Assembly (NCBI RefSeq): GCF_049856175.1
Contig: NZ_JBNDNA010000009.1
Location: forward strand, 121,320-185,319
DNA: 64,000 nt
Source: JB111 sp049856175
Lineage (GTDB): Bacteria; Actinomycetota; Actinomycetes; Actinomycetales; Actinomycetaceae
Direction: 5' to 3'
Part shown: piece after piece, positions 18,132 to 29,524 of the stretch
Layout of the letters: each line of letters opens with the position of its first letter
How positions within the stretch are numbered: position 1 is the first letter of the stretch
Made by a program: the position numbers and the translations under genes
The notes under the pieces: model-generated
The model's input: the letters and a program-made list of their open reading frames with translations, nothing else
Databases searched by the model: none
Told to the model about the DNA's origin: nothing

Positions 18132-19786
18132 TCACCCGACGTCGCCGAGGTCCCGGCCGTCGGGGTCAGGATCCGGATCGGGGTCCGGGTCCGGGTCCGG
18201 GACGTCGTTCACATCGAGGCGGGATCGGGCACGCGGTTCGATGGACGAACGGTCCGGCGGATCGTGGCCGACGACGACGTCGTGCTGGCCCTGCTCACCA
18301 TTGGGCGCGGCGACAGGCTTGCCATCAGGTACGTACCGCTGCGCGGGGACCCATGAGCACGGTGGGCCGTGCTCGCGGTGCGGGTCCCGCACGGCTCGGA
18401 GATCGCCGCCGGCGCCTGTGCGCATGAGCACCACCCCCTCCGGCGGCTCGGCCGGTGCGGCCAGATGTGTGGGCGCGGCCCGGTACTCGTGCCCCGTCGG
18501 GGTACGCACGGTCAGCGAGGTCGCGGTCGTGGTGTGCGACCAGCCCAGCAGCTCCTTGATGAGGTTGCAGCGCTGACACAGGCCCGATGCGTTGTCCAGA
18601 CTCGTCGCCCCGCCCTCGGACCAGCGCATCGCATGGTCGATCTGCCGCAAAGGTGCGCCACAGTACGGGTTACGACAGTCGTCGTCGCGCAGCAGCACCA
18701 TCCGCCGTAGCCGGCGGCTGAAGATCCGGGATCGGGCGTCCATCTTCGTGATCAGTCCCGTGGCCGGCTCGGTCCAGATCCGACGCAGGTCCACGTCCCG
18801 GGCGCTGGCCTCTGTGAGCATGTCCCGCGCCACCCGGGCCGGGATCGGTCCCTGGCCGGGCATCCAGGCAGGCTCGTCGCCGCCGACGAGGGTCTGGTCG
18901 GTCATCACAAGAGTCAGATCGACGTCCCGCGGCGCCGAGGCGCCCACACCGGTGACCCGCTCGACGAGCAGATCGGCCACCAGCTGTCCGCGGGTCCGGC
19001 CGTCCGCGGAGGACCTGGCGGAGGCGGCATCGGCAACGGCGGCCCCGTCATCAGGAATCGCGCCGGCATCACCCTGCCCTGCGAGGACCTGATCGGCCTC
19101 CTGGACCAACGAGTCGTGGACGCGGCGCCCCTCGGCCACGGGCAGATGCGCGGTCAGGAAACACATCCCCGGTTCGGTGGCAGGACGTATCGTCACCCGG
19201 CGCGAGCGCCGCGCCTCCTCCGCCCGCCTGGCGGCGGCCTCCCCGTCCAACCGGTGAGCGATGCGCCGGGCCCGGTACCGCACCTGCCGGTCCGACAGCG
19301 AGTCCAGGACCGGCGCCAGCTCCTCATCGGCCACCCGCCGATCGGCCGGCTCCAGGTCCACCAGCTCCGCGACCAGCAGGTGGGCCCGAGTCTCGCTGAG
19401 GCGCCCGGACTCCATGAGCGCCAGCGCATGGGGCATGTCGTCGACGATCACCCGACCGGCCTTCAACCGCCGCTGCCCGGTCGACGGCGACTCGCGCCGT
19501 GCCAGCGCCACCTCCTCGGCGAGCCCCACCCCTGCCGCGCCCGCGGGACACCGTTGACGTCCTCACGGGTGCGGCGCAGCACTTCGACCACCGCTGTGGC
19601 CCGCACCTGCACCGCTGCGGCCGCTGCCTTGAGCCCCTCCGCGGCCGCGATCACCTCGATCGCGGCGGCCTCGGTGGTGATCTCGACCCCGGTCAGCGCC
19701 TCGGTCACCACACGCATGCCCGCGGCCGTGGGGACGACGTCGGCCACCAGCTCCCGCTGCATGGCGCCCCACCACTGCGTGTCCAC
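18132..19786 (-). pseudogene. Frameshifted DUF222/HNH endonuclease gene
   Basis: Two minus-strand frames together make one DUF222-HNH protein. The N-terminal part (GTG 19786, GGGAGG upstream) reads ...RTREDVNGVPRARQG; the C-terminal frame continues GLAEEVALARRESP and runs to 18132. Joining them needs one extra G in a G-rich run at about 19524-19533, so a single-base deletion or a sequencing error broke the frame. The C-terminal HNH motif is intact (CRNPYCGAPLRQIDHAMRW ... CQRCNLIKE). These genes are multi-copy and of unknown role in many actinobacteria. The protein ends in an Asp-Pro repeat. Confidence 0.8.
18160..18201 (-). repeat. Six-base tandem repeat encoding an Asp-Pro tract
   Basis: About seven GGGTCC-type hexamers encode a (Asp-Pro) tract near the C-terminus of the HNH protein. 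Three units are identical and the others carry single changes. It is a candidate for slippage-based length variation. Confidence 0.6.
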
Positions 19787-19897
19787 GTCGCCCTCCCCTC
19801 GCACCGTCGCGTTCGGTATCGATCTACTCCGGACGCTACCGACGACCAGCGACAACGAACAGCGACCAACTCCACTGTTGGGGATGAACGTGCACCA

Positions 19898-20152
19898 ATG
19901 ATGCCTGTGGATACCTCGCGGCACGATGCACGTGCGGCCCGGGCGGATGTCGAACGCGCGGGAGTCGCCGACAAGCCGAGCAATCCGATCCATCTCGAGG
20001 CGGCGCTGCGGCTCACCCGTCCTGGTGCCGTCATCGTCATCGACAACGTGGTGCGGGACGGAGCGGTGGTCGACCCCTCCCTCGAAGCGACCGCCGTTCA
20101 GACGGTCGGCGTCAAGGGCTGGGACGGACTCATCGTCCTTCGACGGCGGTAG
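19898..20152 (+). pseudogene. C-terminal remnant of an O-methyltransferase
   Basis: From about 19967 the frame reads ADKPSNPIHLEAALRLTRPG, then AVIVIDNVVRDGAVVD and TAVQTVGVKGWDGLIV. This is the C-terminal end of the SAM-dependent O-methyltransferase family 3, including the strand that follows the metal-binding DADK motif. The N-terminal two thirds is missing, and a stretch between GAVVD and TAVQTVG that is normally about 20-25 residues long is shortened. The 23 residues before the homology do not belong to the family. It overlaps the end of xdhC by 23 bases. I consider it dead. Confidence 0.7.
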
Positions 20153-21025
20153 GCATCGGGCTCGTCCCGTCGACGTCGGTCGTGGTCCATTCGCGAGGGA
20201 CGACGGTCCCGCTCCCCCAGCCGCGCGCGATCTCGCCGCCCTCGAGGACCTGCACGAGGGACGCGGCCACGCTGATGGCGATGACCTCGGGAGTCTTGCC
20301 CGAGATGCCGGGGCTCCCGATGGGGCTGTGGATCGACTCGATCGCGGCGGCGTCGTGGCCGGCCTCGCCCAGCCGCTTCCGGAAGCGCAGCCACTTGGCG
20401 CGCGACCCGATGAGGCCGACGCTGCCCAGGTCGCCGCGCGTGATGGCAGCGTCGCAGAGGAACAGGTCTTCGGAGTGGTCGTGACTCATGATCATCACGT
20501 GGGAGCCCGCGGGCAGCCCGCGCAGGACGACCTCGGGCGCCGGCGCGTGGTGACGGTGGACGGTGGCGCTCCCGACGACGTCGGCGAGCCGCTCGGCGTC
20601 GACCATCTCCGCCCGGCTGTCCACGAGGTGGAGCGAGACGGGCAGACGCGCGAGGATCCGTCCGAGCTCCAGGCCGACGTGCCCGAGGCCGAACACGGCG
20701 ATCGAGGGTCGGGCGACGAACGGCTCGAGCAGCACGGTGACGTCGCCGCCGCAGCACTGGGTGCCGTGCGCGTTGTCGGCGTGCTCGTTGAGCCCGAACG
20801 ACATCTGCTCGGGCGCGGTCAGGCCCTCGACGATGACCTCGCGGCCACGCTCGACGACGCTCGCCTCGAGGTTGCCCCCACCGACGCTGCCCCAGGTCCC
20901 GTCGACGCCGACCACCATCTTGGCGCCCGACTCGCGCGGGGCGTGCCCGCGCACCGTGAGCACGGTGGCGAGCACGCCGGGCCGCCCCTCCTCGCGGAGG
21001 AGCTGCAGCGCGGCGAGCCAGTCCA

Positions 21026-21026
<1 letters not shown>
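20130..21026 (-). CDS. xdhC: Xanthine dehydrogenase accessory protein XdhC
   Basis: 298 aa. XdhC proteins bind molybdenum cofactor, promote its sulfuration and insert it into the XdhB subunit. The N-terminal XdhC/CoxI domain shows RGHAPRESGAKM and GSVGGGNLE, and a conserved Cys-Cys pair is in GTQCCGGDVTVLLEP. A Rossmann domain follows (VFGLGHVGLELGRIL, then IGSRAKWLRFRKRL). The ATG overlaps the xdhB stop by one base (TGATG), so translation is coupled. It is the last gene of the xdhA-xdhB-xdhC operon. Confidence 0.93.
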
Positions 21027-23514
<2,488 letters not shown>

Positions 23515-23518
<4 letters not shown>

Positions 23519-25110
23519 CGGGCCACCTCCAGGACCTCGGACGGGCTGTTCTCGACATAGAAGCGGCACAGGGCCTGACCGAGCATCGCGCTGCGGTAGC
23601 GCGAGCTCGCACGGTGGTCGTCCATCGGCGTGCCCTCGCCGGACATCACCTGGGCCGCGGCGGAGACGGTCTCCTCGCTCCACGGTCGGCCCCGCAGCGC
23701 GTCCTCGGTGGCGAGCGCCCGGACCGGGGTGGCGGCGATGCCGCCGACGCCGATGCGGATGTCCGACACGAGGCCGTCCTCGATCCGGGCGGCGATCGCG
23801 ACGGCGACGCTCGAGATGTCGTCGAAGCGCCGCTTGGCGATCTTGTAGAAGGCGGTGGTCGGCGCGAGCGACAGCGGGATCCGCACCGCCTTGATGATCT
23901 CGCCGGGCTCACGCACCGTCTGGCGGTACCCGGTGAAGTACTCGGCCAGGTCGACCACGCGCTCGCCGCCGCGGGAGGCCAGCACGAGGGAGGCGCCGAG
24001 CGCGAGCAGCGCCGGCGGCGCGTCGCCGATGGGCGAGCCGGTGCCGAGGTTGCCGCCGAACGTGGCGCCGTTGCGGATGAGGCGCGAGGCGAACAGCGGG
24101 AAGAGCTCGGCCAGGACCGGGATCTCGCCGTCGAGCTCGCGCTCGACCTCCGAGAGCGTGAGGGCCGCCCCGATCTCGACGTGGTCCGGGGTCCGGGTGA
24201 GGTCGCGCAGCTCGGCGAGCCGGTCGACCGCGAGCAGCACCGGCGGGCGCGTGTGCCGGAGGTTGAGCTCGACGCCGACGTCGGTCGCCCCGGCCACGAT
24301 CTGCGCGTCCGGCTGCTCGGCGAGCCGGTCGAGGAGGTCGGTCAGGGTCGCGGGCCGGTGGAACTCGGCCTCGCCCGCGGCGTAGGCCGTGGCGCGGGCC
24401 GCGGGCCCGGCGGCGTCGAGGCGCTGCGCGAGCGGGTCCTCCGACTCCGGGGAGCCCAGCGCGTAGGCGGCGTCGCGGATCGGCCGGTAGCCGGTGCAGC
24501 GGCAGAGGTTGCCGGACAGGGAGTGGATGTCGAAGCCGTTGGGGCCCGTCTCGTGGGCGTGGGCGTCGCTGGTGTCGGCGGGCACCGCGGCGGTCTCCAC
24601 GACCGTCGTCGCACCGGCCGGCGTCGATCCCGTGACGGTCCCGACGCTCCCGTCCGTGCCGTCGGAGCCTGCGGCGAGGTTGACCTCGGCGTCGGCCGGT
24701 GCACCGGTGCGCTCGGGGCGGTAGTACTCCGCGGCCATCGAGCAGATGAACCCGGGCGTGCAGTAGCCGCACTGCGACCCGCCGCGGTCGGCCATCTCGC
24801 GCTGGACGGGGTGCAGGTCCTCGACGGCGCAGGCGCCCTCGGCGGTGCCCAGGCCCTCGCTCGTGACGATCTCCTGGCCGTCGAAGGCCAGCGCCGGCGG
24901 GAGGCAGGCGTTGACGGAGGTCCACCGGGTGCGGTCCTCGCCGTCCGGGCGGGCCACGAGTACCGCGCACGCGCCGCACTCACCCTCGGCGCACCCCTCC
25001 TTCGCCCCGGTCAGGCCGAGCGAGCGCAGCCAGTCGAGGAGGTTCGTGTGCACGGGGGCGCCGTCGATCTCGCGGTCCTCACCGTTGACGTTCACCGTGA
25101 TGCGGGCCAT
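23515..25110 (-). CDS. xdhA: Xanthine dehydrogenase FeS/FAD subunit with an insertion
   Basis: 531 aa. The N-terminal half holds two [2Fe-2S] clusters: C40, C45, C48 and C69, then C114, C117, C203 and C205. The C-terminal half (about 240-530) is the FAD domain with IVAGATDVGVELNLR and RNGATFGGNLGTGSPIGD. Electrons pass from XdhB to NAD here. Residues about 135-190 are a Gly/Ser/Thr/Ala-rich stretch inserted between the second-cluster cysteine pairs, where I would expect a short link. First gene of the operon, with AAGGAAGTGAGC before the ATG. Confidence 0.94.
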
Positions 25111-25222
25111 TGCTCACTTCCTTGTCGAGCTGCAGCGTCGTGCGTGGGGAGTGCGCATCCCCGGCCGAACGGCCGTCGCGTCCGCGTACGGGGCCTCACG
25201 ACATCCCCGGCGCGTGCGGTCG

Positions 25223-25300
25223 ACACTACTCTCGCGACACCCGGTCGGCAAGATTCTGGAAGATTAATTTCGTATCGTGAAGTTCAACACGATGGTTGAA
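25223..25300 (-). promoter_or_regulatory. xdhABC promoter region with operator and dyads
   Basis: On the minus strand, -35 TTGCCG (25246-25251), a 17-base spacer and -10 TAGTGT (25223-25228) form a good promoter. Upstream, 25247-25282 fits the tandem operator weakly (10 of 16), with GGAA-N6-TTTC at its core. Two other dyads overlap: ATCGTG-N8-CACGAT (25274-25293) and TTCAAC-N6-GTTGAA (25283-25300). The latter may bind a different regulator. Confidence 0.5.
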
Positions 25301-25340
25301 ATCGCGCGGGTGAGGCGCGCGCGGGGGCCCGTCGGACCGC

Positions 25341-25679
25341 TCAGCTGCCGCGGTAGGTCGAGTAGGCGAACGGGCTGAGCAGGCAGGGCACGTGGTAGTG
25401 GTCGCGACCGGCCTCGACGAAGAAGTCGATCGTCACCGACGGGAAGAACGTCTCCCGACCCTGGGCTCGGAAGTAGTCGCCCGAGGCGAACGAGATGCGG
25501 TAGGTGCCCGCCTCGAGCGCCTCGGGGCCGAGGTCGCCGATGCGGCCGTCCTCGTTCGTCGTGCCGCTCGCCACGTCGGTGGCGGCGTCGCCGTCGAGGC
25601 GCTGCAGGCGAACGGCGATGCCGGCGGCCGGGACCCCGGTGACGGCGTCGAGGACGTGGGTGGTGACGTGCGAGGTCAT
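25341..25679 (-). CDS. hiuH: 5-hydroxyisourate hydrolase
   Basis: 112 aa transthyretin-related protein. It hydrolyses 5-hydroxyisourate to OHCU. The N-terminal motif is HVLDAVTGVPAAG with its catalytic His, the middle Arg is in DGRIGDLG, the second His is in HYHVPCLLSPFAYSTY, and the family-defining C-terminal tetrapeptide YRGS is present. It overlaps uraD by four bases (ATGA), so the two consecutive enzymes are translationally coupled. Confidence 0.97.
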   Translation of the reverse strand: MTSHVTTHVLDAVTGVPAAGIAVRLQRLDGDAATDVASGTTNEDGRIGDLGPEALEAGTYRISFASGDYFRAQGRETFFPSVTIDFFVEAGRDHYHVPCLLSPFAYSTYRGS

Positions 25680-26173
25680 GACAGTTCTCCCTGGAGTCGA
25701 AGGACGGCGATCTCGCGCAGCTGCTCGGCGGCGACGCGACGTTCGGTGGCGGGGTCGTTGGTCAGGCGCTGCTCGAGGGCGGCGAGGATCTCCTCGGCGT
25801 CCCGGCCGGCGGCGCGGATGAGGAAGACGTGGCCGAACCGCTCCTCGTAGGCGAGGTTGCCGGCGCGGAGCCGCTCGGCGACGGAGGCGTCCCCGGCGTC
25901 GACCCCGGACTGCTCGCGCGCGGAGTGGGCCGCGTCGGCGTCGTCACCGCTCGCCCGCTCGCCGATGCGCGGGTGGCGGGCCAGGGCGCCGTCGACCTCG
26001 CCGTCGGTCCACGGGTCGGCGGCGGTCCGGGCGGCGTGCAGCACGTCGTCGGCACCCGCGTACGGGCGGCCGGCGACGATCTCGTCGGCCCAGCGCGGCA
26101 CGCGCACGCAGGCCAGGAGCGTCTCGCGGGCGGCGTCCGCGTCGTCGTTGAAGGTGCTCAGGGTGGTCGTCAT
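25676..26173 (-). CDS. uraD: OHCU decarboxylase
   Basis: 165 aa, all-helical. It decarboxylates 2-oxo-4-hydroxy-4-carboxy-5-ureidoimidazoline to S-allantoin. Family signatures are the catalytic-His segment ARHPRIGER near residue 68, SAREQSGV with a conserved Glu, and YEERFGHVFLIRAAGR near residue 120. First gene of the uraD-hiuH operon, divergent from allE, with a shared 164-base promoter region. Confidence 0.95.
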   Translation of the reverse strand: MTTTLSTFNDDADAARETLLACVRVPRWADEIVAGRPYAGADDVLHAARTAADPWTDGEVDGALARHPRIGERASGDDADAAHSAREQSGVDAGDASVAERLRAGNLAYEERFGHVFLIRAAGRDAEEILAALEQRLTNDPATERRVAAEQLREIAVLRLQGELS

Positions 26174-26191
26174 GCGGCTACCTCGTGATAG

Positions 26192-26255
26192 TTTCGGATA
26201 GCGGAATACAACTTCCGACTATTGCAACGTATGGGCACCGGATCGGCGCTGTCAA
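26192..26255 (-). promoter_or_regulatory. uraD-hiuH promoter with tandem operator
   Basis: On the minus strand, -35 TTGACA (26250-26255), an 18-base spacer and -10 TACGTT (26226-26231) form a strong promoter. The tandem operator TTTC-N7-GGAA-N6-TTCC-N7-GCAA (26192-26227, 14 of 16) begins at the -10 and covers the start site. A nested dyad CGGAA-N6-TTCCG (26202-26217) marks its centre. The operator also lies 110 bases upstream of the divergent allE, whose own -10/-35 I could not identify. Confidence 0.75.
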
Positions 26256-26337
26256 CAACGATCCTCGCCGATCCGGGGGGCGGACGCCCGCGGGCCCGTG
26301 GCAGCATGCCGAGAGAGCCGACCCGGAAGGATCACCG

Positions 26338-27195
26338 ATGACCGAGCCGACGTACTGGGCCACCCACGGCGGCCACCCGCCGCAGACCGACCTGCTCACC
26401 GACCGCGCCATGTTCCGCGAGGCGTACGCCGTCATCCCGCGCGGCACCCAGCGGGACATCGTCACCTCGAACCTGCCGCACTGGAGCGGCACCCGGCTGT
26501 GGGTCCTCGCGCGCCCGCTGACCGGGTTCGCCGAGACGTTCTCGCAGTACCTCATGGAGGTCTCCCCCGGCGGCGGGTCGCAGCGCCCCGAGGAGGACCC
26601 GGACGCCGAGGCCGTCCTGTTCGTCATGGAGGGCGAGCTCACGCTGACCCTGGGCGAGTCCGCGGGCGAGGCAGCCGGAGAGCACCACATGACGCCGGGC
26701 GGCTACGCGTTCGTCGCCCCCGGGGAGACCTGGACGGTGGCCAACGACGCCGCGGAGCCCGTGCGGTTCATGTGGATCCGCAAGTCCTACCAGCGGGTCG
26801 ACGGCGTCGACGTGCCCGAGTCGTTCGTGACCAACGAGCGCGACGTCGAGCCCACCCCGATGCCGGACACCGAGGGCAGGTGGGCCACGACGCGCTTCGT
26901 CGACCCGACCGACGTCCGCCACGACATGCACGTGACGATCGTGACGTTCCTGCCTGGCGGCATCATCCCGTTCGCCGAGACCCACGTGATGGAGCACGGG
27001 CTGTACGTGCTCCAGGGACAGGCCGTGTACCGCCTCAACGAGGACTGGGTCGAGGTCCAGGAGGGCGACTTCATGTGGCTGCGCGCCTTCTGCCCCCAGG
27101 CCTGCTACGCGGGCGGGCCCGCCCCGTTCCGCTACCTGCTCTACAAGGACGTCAACCGGCACGTCCCGCTCGGCCTGGGCGGCATGCACCGGTAG
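26338..27195 (+). CDS. allE: (S)-ureidoglycine aminohydrolase, bicupin
   Basis: 285 aa with two cupin folds. It releases ammonia from S-ureidoglycine to give S-ureidoglycolate. The first cupin lies around residues 60-150 (EAVLFVMEGELTLTLG, HHMTPGGYAFVAPG). The second, around 195-280, carries the Mn-binding cluster (PFAETHVMEHGLYVLQGQAVYRL) with Glu and His ligands, and the C-terminal segment RYLLYKDVNRH is typical of the family. GGAAGG precedes the ATG. It ends three bases from the stop of the convergent allantoinase gene. Allantoate amidohydrolase, which makes its substrate, is not in the window. Confidence 0.93.
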   Translation: MTEPTYWATHGGHPPQTDLLTDRAMFREAYAVIPRGTQRDIVTSNLPHWSGTRLWVLARPLTGFAETFSQYLMEVSPGGGSQRPEEDPDAEAVLFVMEGELTLTLGESAGEAAGEHHMTPGGYAFVAPGETWTVANDAAEPVRFMWIRKSYQRVDGVDVPESFVTNERDVEPTPMPDTEGRWATTRFVDPTDVRHDMHVTIVTFLPGGIIPFAETHVMEHGLYVLQGQAVYRLNEDWVEVQEGDFMWLRAFCPQACYAGGPAPFRYLLYKDVNRHVPLGLGGMHR

Positions 27196-27198
27196 GCG

Positions 27199-28683
27199 TC
27201 AGTCGGCCCCGCGGCGCAGCAGCCGGCCCCGCGGGGTCTCGGCGTCGACCTCGGTTCCGCGCACGAACGTGCGGCGCACCTGGCCGGCGAGCTCCTTGCC
27301 GTCGTAGGCGGAGATCGGATTGCGGTGGCGCAGCTCCTTGGCGACCACGACGAACTCCTCGTCCGGTGCGAGCACCGCGAGGTCGGCGTCCTGCCCGGGG
27401 GCGATGCGCCCCTTGCGCACCAGGCCCAGCCGGTCCGCGGGGCGGGAGGACATCCACTCGACGACCCGCTCGAGGGCGATGCCCCGGCGGCGGGCCTCGG
27501 TCCACACGATCGGCAGCCCGAGCTGGACCGAGGAGATCCCGCCCCACGCGACGGCGAAGTCGCCGCGCTCGAGATCCTTGAGCTCGACGGTCGAGGGCGA
27601 GTGGTCGCTGGCCACGTAGTCGATCGTGCCGTCGAGCAGCCCCTCCCAGAGGAGCTCCCGGTTGCTCTCCTCGCGGATCGGCGGGCAGCACTTGTGCGTG
27701 GTGGCGCCGTCCGCGACCTCCTCGGCGCTCAGGGCCAGGTAGTGCGGGCAGGTCTCGGCGGTGATGTCGACGCCGTCGGCCTTCGCGCTGCGCAGCATCG
27801 GCAGGGCGTCGGAGGAGGACAGGTGCAGGACGTGGCTGCGGCCGCCGGTCCAGCGGGTGCGCTCGACGAGCTGGGCGATCGCCAGGTTCTCGGCGCCGCG
27901 CGGGCGGGACGCGAGGAAGCTGCCGTAGCCGGCGCCCGCGGCGGCGGGTGCCCGGCCGATCGAGCGGTCGTCCTCGGCGTGGACGATCATCATCGCGCCG
28001 AGGCGGGTCAGCTCGGTGAGGTGCTCCTCGAGCTCGTCGGCCTCGAGGTGGGGGAACTCGTCCACGCCCGAGCCGGACAGGAAGCACTTGAAGCCGAACA
28101 CGCCGTCCTCGTGCAGGTCCGCGAGGTCCGGCACGTTGCCGGGGACGGCGCCGCCCCAGAAGCCGACGTCGACGAAGACCTGCGGCGCCGCGACGAGGCG
28201 CTTGTACTCCAGCGCCGGCCGGTTGACGGTCGACGGGATCGAGTTCAGCGGCATGTCGACGATCGTGGTGACGCCGCCGGCGGCAGCGGCGCGGGTCGCG
28301 CTCGCGAAGCCCTCCCACTCGGTGCGGCCGGGCTCGTTGACGTGGACGTGGGCGTCCACGAGGCCGGGCAGGAGGACCTCGTCGTCCGCCAGCTCGATCA
28401 CGGTGTCGCCGACCAGGCCGGCGCCGAGGGGCTCGACGGCCACGATGCGCCCGTCCCGCACCGCGACCTCGCGCGAGGCGAACCCGTCCGGGCCGTGCAC
28501 GCGGCGCCCGCGCACGACGAGGTCCGCCGTGCCGTCCTCGCGCCTGCCGGCCGGGCCGTCCTCGCGCGCAGCCGCCTGGCCGTGCTCGGCGAGGTACTCG
28601 CGGATCTGGGCGCGGACCCGCTCCGGGTCGTTGACGTCGGCGATGCCGCGCCGGGGCGGGGCGGAGGTCGTCTCGTCGGTCAT
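27199..28683 (-). CDS. allB: Allantoinase
   Basis: 494 aa cyclic amidohydrolase converting allantoin to allantoate. The catalytic core starts near residue 53 (DLVVRGRRVHGPDGF). Metal-site motifs are LPGLVDAHVHVNEPGRTEWE (HxH), the carboxylated lysine in FGFKCFLSGSGVDEF, VHAEDD, HVLHLSSSDALP and VASDHSPST with the Asp ligand. A 50-residue polar N-terminal extension precedes the core; a start downstream is possible, but no better ribosome-binding site is visible than GATCAGATG at this one. Its promoter carries the tandem operator. Confidence 0.95.
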   Translation of the reverse strand: MTDETTSAPPRRGIADVNDPERVRAQIREYLAEHGQAAAREDGPAGRREDGTADLVVRGRRVHGPDGFASREVAVRDGRIVAVEPLGAGLVGDTVIELADDEVLLPGLVDAHVHVNEPGRTEWEGFASATRAAAAGGVTTIVDMPLNSIPSTVNRPALEYKRLVAAPQVFVDVGFWGGAVPGNVPDLADLHEDGVFGFKCFLSGSGVDEFPHLEADELEEHLTELTRLGAMMIVHAEDDRSIGRAPAAAGAGYGSFLASRPRGAENLAIAQLVERTRWTGGRSHVLHLSSSDALPMLRSAKADGVDITAETCPHYLALSAEEVADGATTHKCCPPIREESNRELLWEGLLDGTIDYVASDHSPSTVELKDLERGDFAVAWGGISSVQLGLPIVWTEARRRGIALERVVEWMSSRPADRLGLVRKGRIAPGQDADLAVLAPDEEFVVVAKELRHRNPISAYDGKELAGQVRRTFVRGTEVDAETPRGRLLRRGAD

Positions 28684-28766
28684 CTGATCTCCCTCGATCG
28701 CTCGGCGGGGCCGTCAACCGACCGCTCCGCGGCTTCCTGCCGGTCCGCCATCATCGCACGCATGGA

Positions 28767-28831
28767 TTCCACTTCGTGAGATCCACCTTCTGCACAACGG
28801 AAGCGTAGGCCGACGCAGGAGCGCCGGTCAA
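28767..28831 (-). promoter_or_regulatory. allB promoter with tandem operator
   Basis: On the minus strand, -35 TTGACC (28826-28831), an 18-base spacer and -10 TACGCT (28802-28807) form a good promoter. Immediately after the -10 lies the tandem operator, on the plus strand TTCC-N7-GAGA-N6-TTCT-N7-GGAA at 28767-28802 (13 of 16). The geometry is the same as at hyi and uraD. The 5' leader to the ATG would be about 110 bases. Confidence 0.7.
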
Positions 28832-28883
28832 TCGCCGCGCGACTACCCTCGCACTGCAAGCCCGACGCAGCCCGAGGAGCAGC

Positions 28884-29474
28884 ATGTCGATCGACCCCAC
28901 CACCCCGGACGCCGGACGGGCCACGGACGTCCTCGCCCGGTTCGTCGCCGACGACGGCGAGCGCCGCAGGAAGGTGCGCCGCCAGCTCCTCGTCCTGCTC
29001 GGCTTCACGGCGCTGGCCGTCGTGTGCATCGCCGGCCTCGTCTCCGGGGAGGTCACGCGCCGACTGTTCGCGATCCTCCTGCTCGGCGCGGTCGGCGTGA
29101 TCGGCGCGGGCGGGACGCTGGTGGCCCTCGTGCGGCTGCGCAACGACCGGCGCACCGGCGAGGACGCGATCGACCTCCTCGTGGAGGACTCCGGCCTCGT
29201 CGGTCCGGGCGGCCTGGCGGTCCCGTGGTCCGAGGTGGCCGGCGTCGAGATGTCCGCCGCCGGCGTCGTGCGGATCCTGCTCACCGATCCGCGCACCACC
29301 CTGGAACGGACGACGACGCCGCGCCAGGCGGCGGCGGTGCGCACCTCCGACGGCGCGCCGCACGTCCTCGTCGAGCTCGGTGCGCGCGACGCGGACGAGC
29401 TCGCCCACCTCCGGGCGGTGCTCGACGCCGAGCTGGCCCCGCGCGGTCAGCGGGTCGGGGAGATCGCCGGCTGA
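28884..29474 (+). CDS. Membrane protein of unknown function
   Basis: 196 aa. Two hydrophobic helices lie at about residues 37-55 and 62-82 (LLVLLGFTALAVVCIAGLV and LFAILLLGAVGVIGAGGTLV). A cytoplasmic C-terminal domain with a PH-like pattern follows (DSGLVGPGGLAVPWSEVAGVE). A fragment with a related motif lies at 358-473. ATG has GAGGAGCAGC upstream. It follows allB divergently and marks the end of the purine island. I do not recognise a specific function. Confidence 0.7.
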   Translation: MSIDPTTPDAGRATDVLARFVADDGERRRKVRRQLLVLLGFTALAVVCIAGLVSGEVTRRLFAILLLGAVGVIGAGGTLVALVRLRNDRRTGEDAIDLLVEDSGLVGPGGLAVPWSEVAGVEMSAAGVVRILLTDPRTTLERTTTPRQAAAVRTSDGAPHVLVELGARDADELAHLRAVLDAELAPRGQRVGEIAG

Positions 29475-29524
29475 CGACCGGAACGACCGAGGCGGCCCCG
29501 AGCGACCCTCTACCCTCGGGGACG

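Noticed and set aside
18160..18201. Possible CRISPR-like or regulatory array from the six-base repeat
   Set aside because: The unit is only six bases without spacers and codes for an Asp-Pro tract in the HNH frame. It is a simple coding microsatellite.
20130..20152. Functional O-methyltransferase starting at 19898
   Set aside because: Only about 62 residues match the family and they belong to its C-terminal end. The SAM-binding core is absent.
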